From assembly GCF_964275005.1 (NCBI RefSeq), contig NC_092701.1:34972520-35036519 (forward strand): a DNA stretch of 64,000 bases, written 5' to 3'. Shown in pieces: positions 55,701-64,000 of this stretch. The stretch comes from Diadema setosum (Eukaryota; Echinodermata; Echinoidea; Diadematoida; Diadematidae). Each line of letters opens with the position of its first letter. Position 1 is the stretch's first letter. A program made the translations under genes and the position numbers. The notes below the pieces were generated by a model, which searched no databases, was not told the origin of the DNA, and saw nothing but the letters and a program-made list of their open reading frames with translations.

Positions 55701-56585
55701 TAAGCATTGATGTACATCCAAGGTTGCAGATATCTTGTGGCAGATTGAATGGCTGCATCCATTATTTATTCTTTCTTTGTGGTTGGTGCAGAAATTCACA
55801 GATGTTGGTTCTGTTCACACTGCAGTGGGAATTTCCCCAAATGCAGTTCTCCCAGAAGGCATAATTTCTATTGTGTATTCAATTTGTTGTATAGTCTGGT
55901 AATACTGGACATAGAAAATCAACACTAGGTGTGAATGGTCTGTCGAAACAAAAACAGACCATATTAATTCTATGTGAAACAAGGTACATAGAGAATCACC
56001 TGACTGTTATATTTGGAAGTGACCCTGCAAGTTTATGAAATGAGACTTCCTCAAATGGCAGGGATCTCCCCACCCACTGAAGTTATCAAATAACTGAATA
56101 TTTGATATATAGATATATTTGATCATAGTATTTCCCATTGACCTTTTCTCCATATAATTGTTTATCATCATGTGTAATAACTCTTACTTATATTTCATAT
56201 GTGTATGATGCATGGGAAAATTAAGTTTATTTTTTTACTTTTTTGTGGGAGATTTGTTGATTTAAAAAAAAGAAAAAAGCTGCTTGTTTTTCTGTGCAGG
56301 TAGCAAAGACAGAAAATATTTGTATTGAACCCATCATAAACTTTTTATGTAAACTGTTTCCCTGTCAAGATGTCAGAAATATATTTTCATATTCTGACTC
56401 CTCAGAATTCACCGTTTTAATGTGCTGCATAGCTGCTGAATGTATATGGCATACTTCAGGCAATGCAAATTATGGAATGAATAAACCGAGTGGCAGTACT
56501 ACAGTGCATTAGAGCAGCTTGCTAATGCATACAAAGCCCAGGGTGTTTCTAGCCATTACTCCTTGTGAAAAGCTATCTCTGTTCC
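52770..56585 (+). other. intron sequence, unassigned
   Basis: ATT/ATC-rich microsatellite-like stretch at about 52,835-52,915, GA-rich stretch at about 53,440-53,490, and a T run into G run at about 54,161-54,181. No exon is recognised. Confidence 0.5.
54161..54181. repeat. T run into G run
   Basis: 11 T directly followed by 10 G. Confidence 0.9.
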
Positions 56586-56587
56586 TT

Positions 56588-56790
56588 TTAACCTCCACTA
56601 AGGAGGTTATTTCTGTGTAGGCATATGTTTGTTTGTTTGGTTGGTTGGTTGGTTGGTTGGCTGAAAAATTTCTTTTAACAGACTGGATGAAAGTCCCATG
56701 AAAGGTCCATTGTGGTAAAATAAATGGTTGATTAGTTTTTCATGGTGATCCAGACCATGATCTGGATCCTGGACTTTTCTTATGGATATG
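56588..56790 (+). mobile_element. interspersed repeat with CCTCC...GGAGG hairpin and GTTT/GGTT array
   Basis: AACCTCCACTAAGGAGGTTAT forms a hairpin and is followed by (GTTT)n/(GGTT)n and then CTGGATGAAAGTCCCATGAAA and a palindromic GGTGATCCAGACCATGATCTGGATCC. From memory, repeats of this design (CCTCCGCCAAGGAGGTTATG then a TTTG array) are common in marine animal genomes. The superfamily is not assigned here. Confidence 0.5.
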
Positions 56791-56839
56791 TGCACAATTC
56801 TATGGCACTAGTGATTTTCGTTATTCTTTCCAAGGTTTT

Positions 56840-58207
56840 GATCATCAGTAGATTTATTGCTGAGTGTTGATGATTATAGAGCCAGCCCTCGGGCACGTGA
56901 TATGAAGGAAATATGGACAAGATTTACATTGCATTACATTCACAGTGCTTACAAACATTTTGCACAGATATAAATTTTCCTTCTCTTTTTGAATTATGAT
57001 TACATTGAAAAATATTTGCTGTCCAGTCTGCAGAATGATGTGTTGCTCTCTGTGAAGCAGTGTAATGCACTGGTTCATACGATATGAATCATTTCAATCA
57101 CATATTAAAAATTTTCTGATTTCTCCCTTTCAAGCTGCTGTTAGTACTAAGATATTGTTCCTTTCAGCTGCGTAGACCTCTAAGTGTTCATGGGAGGCAT
57201 AAGTGCATTAACTCAGCAGACATTTTACTAAATGCCAATACCCTTTTCTGCTTCTTGGCTGACCCTTCTATCTCTGGTCCTTTTAATGTAGCGAGCCAAT
57301 CAACGAAGAAGTTCATGCAGATTTCCTATCTCAGATTTTTTTTTTTCCCCTGTCCTGAAGTGGACTCTGCCGAACCTTCTGATTTCCACACGAAGTGTGC
57401 AAGGTACTTGAAGGTCGTTATGTACATTACGTGTAGGCCCTGGAGATGAGACAGAAAAAGCTGGGATGCTCTGAACTTGAGAGAGGTGACCTTTGATCAC
57501 AAATATTATTGACTCATCTTTTGCTTCAAGTGCTCGATGCCCCATAACTGTTGTTTGGTGAGAGACCAAAAAAAAAAAAAAAAAAAAGAGAAAAAAAGCT
57601 CACTGGCAGATATATATCATGTGCGTAGCATTCGCATGCAAACAAATAGCATTTCATCAAACTATGGCAGGTTGGTTATACAAATATTTTCATGGGCAAA
57701 AATTGCAATGGTCGTAATTTTATGAATCTGATTCTGTTTGATGACTGTTTGCCCTTTGGCAAGTTGAAACGTGACTTCAGAATTAACAGCAGAATATGAA
57801 GCGGATAGCCTGAGAATTTTGTGATGTCAACTTCGATTTACCCAGTGTTCAGAAAATGTCACATATTTACCACATCTGAAATCATTTAGCATATAAACTA
57901 GAATAAATTTCTTACCTCTGCTCAGTCTGCCTGCTTTGAATAGAGATCAAACTTCAGGAATAGGTGAAAAATATATTTATATACTATAACCTCCTGTGTG
58001 CATACTGTATTAGTAGTGTGAAATATTCGTATCTACAATTTCTCTAAATGCCCAGGAATAATAAAGGAAATATTGATTATAATGATGATAATAACAGAAA
58101 TCATACTAATGATAATGAAATTGATATCATTATAGATACAATTGTTGTAATCATTGCTGTTATTATTCTGCCAAACCAACACTGCTGAACAGCTTTGCAC
58201 ACTCTGT
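56840..58207 (+). other. intron sequence, unassigned
   Basis: A-run at about 57,569-57,585 and an AT-rich imperfect repeat near 58,060-58,165. No exon is recognised. Confidence 0.45.
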
Positions 58208-58299
58208 ATCAACCTATTGAGGATGAGTCCCGAGTATACTCGGACACGTGTCTATGGGAAATGTGTGTTGTAGCAAAATCAGCCCATCCTAAACGGGTG
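58208..58299. mobile_element. family J mini-palindrome, copy 2 (diverged)
   Basis: CAACCTATTGAGGATGAGTC, the CGAGTATACTCGG core and CCATCCTAAACGGGT at the right; the TTAA ends have decayed. Confidence 0.65.
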
Positions 58300-58688
58300 A
58301 AAAAAAAACAACAACAACATGCAATAGTATTGTGTGGTGAAAATCATGTGATAGATAGTCACCCAGTAAGGTCTTTTAGGTTGTGCGTGATAAAAAGATC
58401 TACCAGAATGTCACGACTGGTTTATTGTGAATGACAAAGTATAAAATATTGCTGTATGTACTTGTAAATGTATAAGACAAAGAGCTCATCTCATTAGATC
58501 CCTTCAAAGGACTTCATCTTTGACATTATAGCATCCATTCTATGGTACCCCTTCCCCCTGTTTTATGGGATAATTGCACCACTTTAGCTTGCGGCTATGA
58601 CACAGGAGACTTTAATTCAGCTCTGATGTCTCCGTAACTAGACTAATGGTATGAGAGACAGATCTTTAATAGCATCTGTAGACTTGAA

Positions 58689-58712
58689 AGGGGGGGGGGG
58701 GGAGGAGGGGTG
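58689..58712. repeat. guanine run
   Basis: About 14 G followed by GGA/GGGG. Confidence 0.9.
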
Positions 58713-58889
58713 AGGCATACGACCCATCACCACTAAAGCCTGCTAAATGGTCCTAACATCAATATCCTAGCGTCAGTTATTTTTCAGTTTTCCAGACTCA
58801 CAAAGCTTTTTCATGACATTCAATCTGTCCTGCTTTATTTCCTAAACCCTATCCTGAAGCAGTAAGATTAACCTGTTGATCATTAGATG

Positions 58890-59063
58890 TACTATAAAAG
58901 CGGAAATTTTTGTGGTGCTGAAATTTTCTTGCAACCAGAAACTGGCACGAAAACTGTACCACTGTGTAATGTCTTGATTCTGTGGAAATAAAAGCATGCA
59001 AAACTCACTTTATGAGGCAGAATGCGAGTAAATACTTGCAAGAAAATATCAACTTTAGCAGTA
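58890..59063. mobile_element. TA-flanked MITE, family F, copy 3
   Basis: TACTATAAAAGCGGAAATTTT at the left and AAAATATCAACTTTAGCAGTA at the right. The body is shared with 25.1 kb. Confidence 0.7.
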
Positions 59064-59623
59064 TATTGTTTTAAAGTATGCATTTTGATGTCTAGATTAG
59101 ATGTAAAGTCACGTGTGCAAGAAATTGAACATTTAGTCCCAACAGGTCTTTGAAAAAATACCTCAATTCCTGAGAAAAAAAAAATCTTATTCCAATATAT
59201 TCTGAGATTCTGATTTTTTTTTTTAAACAGAATGCTGTTAGGATATGATACTTTTTATGAATAGGCAAATATAGTATTTCTTGTGCAAAGGATGTGTTCA
59301 CAGAAAGATGTGTTTGACCCTGAATTGCAGCTTTTGATGCCTCTGCCACTAAGTGTCACCGGAGGCATTATTGCAGTAGAAGCCTCTTTTCTATTAACTA
59401 TTTCTTTTAGCTGTAATTTAACAAGTGAAGTTTTGTTTACGTAGCATAGATTGGTAGCATACTTTGACTACTTCACATCTACTTGACAAGACACTTTCCA
59501 ACTTTAAGCAGCATTATCGATTCAAACAGCCTTCTTGTTTGTCACTATTTAATGAAGTTGGTCGTTACTCAAGTTACATGTATGACTGTGGTCATCGGCA
59601 TTTTTTTTTAGCAGTTATATGTG

Positions 59624-59807
59624 CAGTCAAACCTGTGTATAGCTGCTACTCAAGGGAGACAAAAAGTGGCCATTATAGACAGGTGACCACTACAGTATAG
59701 ATAGGGTTGTTAATACACAGATTTTTATCTCAGAGGGAATTGTTTGTAGTGGCCGTATGTAGCAGGTGGCGGCTAAAGACTGGTAGCCACTAATGAAGGT
59801 TTGACTG
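59624..59807. mobile_element. pogo/Tigger-like MITE with CAGTCAAACCT ends
   Basis: CAGTCAAACCTG at the left and AAGGTTTGACTG at the right, followed by TA (the left flank is TG, a mutated or one-sided target). 184 bp. The interior has repeated GTGGCC(A/G) and GGTGGC(C)-type motifs. Confidence 0.7.
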
Positions 59808-59809
59808 TA

Positions 59810-61011
59810 CTTCAATAATGGAAGCGCTATTCAAGTTCATTTATAATGTTTTTGTTTTGAGTTGGTTATTGATTGTTATGTACTTTATAACATTTATCTC
59901 ATCCTGCTTTTAACAATTTTATGTCAATGTTTTCTTATATCAAGTATTATACATGCAAAAAGTGCAGATATAAAGTCCTTCTTTAAAAAAAGAAAGACAA
60001 GTCAAACCAAACTACTTCACCCAGACATAATTGGAATGTCAGCTCTGGATAAAAATACAGGGCTTTGCATCTCTCTACCTAATCCCTCATATCTGATTTA
60101 AAGATGAAATGTTGATGACAGGGAAGATTTTTGCAAATATCAGTTCAAATAGCCTCCCACTCGCAGTGGGAAATGGAATATTTCCCCACATCAAGGACTG
60201 TATCTTATTGCTTTCTCCCAGAGGTTATTAGGAATTACAGTGTGTGTTGGAGAAAGTTTATTGTACACTGTTGGATAATGCATTTATATGTTTGGTGTGC
60301 ATATTCTGATTATATCCAGGATCTGTTACTAGCTATATCAATGTTGGTTGTCACTTAAATGTATTAAAGCTAAAATATTATATTTTGGATTTTGTTTGTA
60401 CTTTGGAAGTAGGTATGTTGTGATTATTTCTTGTTGGTTTTAATATGAGCTTAAATTGTTGGTGAGACAGTTTTGTCGAAGTAAAATGGTTGTAAATATT
60501 CTCCTTTTTAGTAACATGAATTGGATGAAAGAGAAGAGAATGGATTATACTGCCTAGTAACCCATAGTATCTGATATATGCAGAAATTTTCACCTTTCAT
60601 CATAATGTGATGGTAACATCAGGCCCAAATGATCAAAAAAAAAAAAAAATCTTTGTAGTTCGAGTTATTACAAAGCAGCCCAGGTTTCATGTAAGAGATG
60701 CCCCCCCCCCCCCCCAGTGTGTCAGCCCTACACATACAACATGCTTGTTCCAGATTCCCCCTTTGAGTATGAAAATGGGTTAAGACTTTTGACTCTCTAT
60801 CATAGGCTTTTGGAAGGGAAGCCGCTCAAAATTGCCCCCATCACAGGCATTTGGAAGGGAAGCTAGCAAAATAACCCCTCTATCACAGGTTTTTAAAAGG
60901 GAAGCTTCTAGAATTACCTCCTAAATGAAGGAAGATTGCCGAGGAAAAGAGTGTCCACACTTAGTCAGAACCCTATTCTAGACCCTATATCAGGACTGTT
61001 TGAGAAGGACT
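59810..61011 (+). other. intron sequence, unassigned
   Basis: A C run at about 60,701-60,717. AGGGAAGC follows TTTGGAA or TTTAAAA three times at 60,814-60,905 in a short imperfect tandem repeat (about 40-bp units with ATCACAGG). No exon is recognised. Confidence 0.5.
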
Positions 61012-61093
61012 TTAAGCCGCTGAAGACTAGTTCTGAGTATACTCGGGCAGGTGTATATCGGAAATGCATGTTATAGTTAAATCAGTGGGTTAA
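61012..61093. mobile_element. family J mini-palindrome, copy 3
   Basis: TTAAGCCGCTGAAGAC to GTGGGTTAA with the GAGTATACTCGGGCAGGTG core; TTAA on both sides. Confidence 0.7.
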
Positions 61094-61224
61094 AACTACC
61101 CCTAATTAAAAAATATTTAGATAAAAATACTAAAGGACCCCTATTTGAACAACTTCTCTGGATTTTTTTCCCCGAAGTCAGCCCCTAATATATATCCCTC
61201 TTCCTGAAAAATCAGGAATGTGCA

Positions 61225-61245
61225 TGCTGTACCGATGACCTGAGT

Positions 61246-61291
<46 letters not shown>

Positions 61292-61312
61292 AAGGGGGGG
61301 GGGGAGGGACCT
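61225..61312. repeat. TG microsatellite and G run
   Basis: (GT)n at about 61,227-61,287 followed by a G run at about 61,294-61,305. Confidence 0.95.
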
Positions 61313-61542
61313 AATCTTCATTGTGCATTTTTGGTCAATTGAGAAAGATGTCTGCATGATAACTGTCAATGAATAGAGATTTCCCTTTCCTGTAGTCCCT
61401 ATTATGTCACCATAGCCTTCCTGATGGACTAAGGAACATTGATACACCCAATTAGGCTTGCAAATTATCAGCAACTAGTTCAAATTTAGATGGGATTAAA
61501 TCAAAAGTGTTGGAAGTAAGTCTGAGTACCCCTGCACATAAG

Positions 61543-61829
61543 GGCCCGAATTCACGAAGGTGGTACAATTGAAACCATGGTTTAAACCATGGACAATTTG
61601 TATGGAGCGCCAAGTGTCGCATGGCCTATTTCATTACGAAATCAGTAATTTCGTGATGAAATGACAACATTTCGTCAACGAAATGAACATTGCATCAATG
61701 AAATGGTCATTTCATCAATGAAATGACTGATTTTGTGATGAAATAGGCCATGCGACACTTGGCGCTCAGTACAAATTGTCCATGGATTAAACCATGGTTT
61801 CAATTGCACCACCTTCGGGAATTCGGGCC
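61543..61829. mobile_element. 287-bp near-perfect palindrome MITE
   Basis: The left half (GGCCCGAATTCACGAAGGTG, AAACCATGGTTTAAACCATGG, CGCCAAGTGTCGCATGGCC) is mirrored in the right half almost base for base. The centre is a run of ATTTCATNA/TGAAATGA repeats. Non-coding. The target duplication is uncertain (AAG on both sides). Confidence 0.85.
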
Positions 61830-62835
61830 AAAGGGTTTAAAAATCTTACTAAAATGCTGAGCAAGAGTGATATATAAGGGGATCGAGGTGTAGATATCTG
61901 ATTTAAATAACTCTTTCTCTCTCTTTACAAAAAATGAAATAAAAGGTGATTTCTCTTCCTCTACAGTGATCGATGCCGCAGATATATTTTTTGAGCTTGC
62001 AAATGACCTTTGGAAATCAAATGTCTGTTAAAACTGCTTCCACTCTGACGTCATCCCAGCCTGTTGTTGGGGAGGTAGTTCTGCCACTGGTATTGAAAGC
62101 GACATGCCTCTGGGGATATGACTAGAAAAAGAAAAATAAATCAGAATGTAATGAAAGCATCCTCCCTGCATATTCTCTCAAACTGCCAAGGGTTAATTGA
62201 ATAGGAACGCTTTGTTTTGCAGGCCGCATAATAAATTTACATTACTAATACAATTCATCAGCTCTGTCCTTAAATGTAAAGATTAAAGGGGACCTCTAGC
62301 CTCAGGAAGACTTTTGTTTATCTGTTTTTGCTTTAAAAACTCATGCCAATGATATAGCTATAGCATGGCTGCCATTTCAGTGAAGAGAAGAACCAATGAA
62401 TACTTGATTGCATTTGTAGAATTTATCTAAATTGTAAGGTCCACCAAATCAATACTGTTAAGTGAGTTTTGCTTCAGGATAGAAGCGCTGCAAGACTGAG
62501 GTTTAGTGACCATGTGCATAAAAACTGGAATCTTGTTTGTTAGCATTTTTGCTCCATTAACAGAGACAAACCGTGAGTGAAAAAAAACAAAACACCCCGA
62601 AACAATGTTTAGCCGTATTCCTTTCATTGATCCAGCTTCAGACTTTTATTCATGCATAACATGTGCAAACATGAATGAGACAGGTGTACCATTTTAGCAG
62701 ACCATGTAATTTTCTGATGTTCTTCCTGATTGAGCAATTGTGCTAATTCTGAGAACAGGCATCAAATACAGCATGTGGGAATGCTAAACTAGGATACAGC
62801 CTTGCCATTTGACATGGCACTAAACAGAGTTCAAG
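61830..62835 (+). other. intron sequence, unassigned
   Basis: A perfect CRE motif TGACGTCA occurs at 62046-62053. No exon is recognised. Confidence 0.45.
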
Positions 62836-63190
62836 TCAAAATTCAGAACTATAAATTCAGAATTGTGATGTCACATGCATGAAATAATACACACTGTAAA
62901 TAAGTTATGAAGAGAGTTTCACAACATTTCATTTCATTTTAAAAGTATACTTTCTCTTAACTTGACATATTGGCATGTGATGTTAGGGAAAATTAATATT
63001 CCCCTGCTCATTGGAAGAGAAAAATCTAATGCTGTGTTATTATGCGAGAAAAGTGAACGTGCAGCTGTATGCTTAATTTTCTGTATATCTTCTTTATATC
63101 GTTCTACGCATGTTACATCACAAACTGTAGTAGTCTTCTCATCCAGCGATGGCAGCACTAAAAATTCAAAAATTTATTACTTTTATCAAT
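62836..63190. mobile_element. family B MITE, copy 3 (decayed fragment)
   Basis: Shares in order TGATGTCACATGC, AAGAGANTTTCACA, TCATTTTAAAAGTA-like, TTATGCGAGAAAAGTG and CTCATCCAGCG with the copies at 12.4 and 22.8 kb, but the TTAA ends are not recognisable. Confidence 0.6.
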
Positions 63191-64000
63191 TCCAGAATTG
63201 GACAGATAGATGCATGAGCATATAAATATATCATTCAGGGCATCAAATATTCATACATTTTGGACAGTGAGTCCAACATGGGGAGGACGTTGTGAAAGCA
63301 TTAGATCCCCTGTGACCCTGGCCTAGTGTCAATATGAATACAAATAATAAAAATTCAATGAAAGTTGAACCTACCCTGCATTTGACCGGTGAAGCTGTCT
63401 TTGTAGTTCAAGTATAATGTATTCCTGTTACAACGAACATAATTTCCACATAATTTCATTATACTGAAAGTAAAAATTTGCTTCCAAAATTCATAATCAT
63501 TAAAGTCTGTGGTGCCAAGTTCCCTTACAATGAACATGGTTGTAGCAAAATTCTTTTTGCAACAAAGTCATATTTAGTACCATTGATAAAGAAAAACACT
63601 AGAAATGTACTCTTTTACAATGAAAAAAATGCAGATCACTTGCAAAATTACATGACAGAACAAACATTTACAGAGCATCTCTGTGTGGGCAAATGTTTTA
63701 CATTTTCCACTCACTTTGCTCTTTGTGCCATACACTGTGTCTGATAGAAACTTGTGTTACGTCATGCTATATGTTCAAACTAGTGTATTCTATCCCATAG
63801 ATGTAGTATGTGCAGTGCATGCAGTGTGTGCTGTGTGGAATAGTGACAACATGCATGCATCATATGTGTGTGTGTGTGTGCAATGAAGTGTTGGTATGTA
63901 TCAAATGCTTCAATATTAGTTCATATGGAGCACAAAAGTAGGAGCAAGAAGGAAAGGCCATGTAGAATCCTAAACATTCACTTTTATATGTTTGCGTTTT
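63191..64000 (+). other. intron sequence to window end
   Basis: AT-rich, with a short GT run near 63,866-63,880. No exon is recognised. Confidence 0.45.

Noticed and set aside
63311-63336. TGTGACCCTGGC (CDPG), resembling the start of GABBR1 exon 2
   Set aside because: A stop follows after eight codons and the next residues do not fit the receptor, so it is a coincidence.

Overview
This is animal genomic DNA, most likely from an echinoderm and probably a sea urchin. The reasons are intronless replication-dependent H2A and H2B genes with the histone 3' stem-loop followed by the sea-urchin-type CAAGAAAGA downstream element, an H2A with the echinoid-like KKGNYG segment, an AT-rich background, and a dense load of short inverted-repeat transposons, microsatellites and homopolymers between small, intron-rich genes. 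The species cannot be fixed from the window. No bacterial, viral or plasmid character was seen.

Layout. Positions 1-5.6 kb hold no recognisable gene; they carry a perfect inverted repeat and a cluster of CA/TA/TG arrays that includes a hammerhead-like motif. At 5.7-9.15 kb lie two divergent histone genes, H2B (minus) and H2A (plus), each with TATA box, octamer, stem-loop and downstream element. They are separated by about 2.6 kb, as in dispersed late-type histone genes rather than the one-strand early tandem array. From 9.2 to 14.9 kb there are only repeats and unassigned DNA. From 15.2 to 31.5 kb, on the minus strand, lies a ten-exon gene for ZNHIT6 (BCD1), the HIT-zinc-finger assembly factor of box C/D snoRNPs. 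I rebuilt it from small exons whose phases all agree; two of its introns appear to be GC-AG. Its introns hold most of the mobile-element copies of the middle of the window. From 31.7 to 43 kb is intergenic DNA with microsatellites, LINE 3' ends, a diverged duplicated segment and a minisatellite that looks derived from a transposon interior. At 44.35 kb (plus) begins a GABA-B receptor subunit 1-like gene: the first coding exon (signal peptide and start of the ligand-binding lobe) is present, and the rest of the window appears to be its first intron, more than 19 kb long.

The three loci are unrelated in function (chromatin packaging, snoRNP assembly, neurotransmitter reception). The most informative findings are gene-structure details (two GC-AG introns in ZNHIT6, a tail-less H2A), several families of short inverted-repeat elements with inferable insertion order, and a repeat that seems to turn into a minisatellite. 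I found no convincing new multi-gene system.
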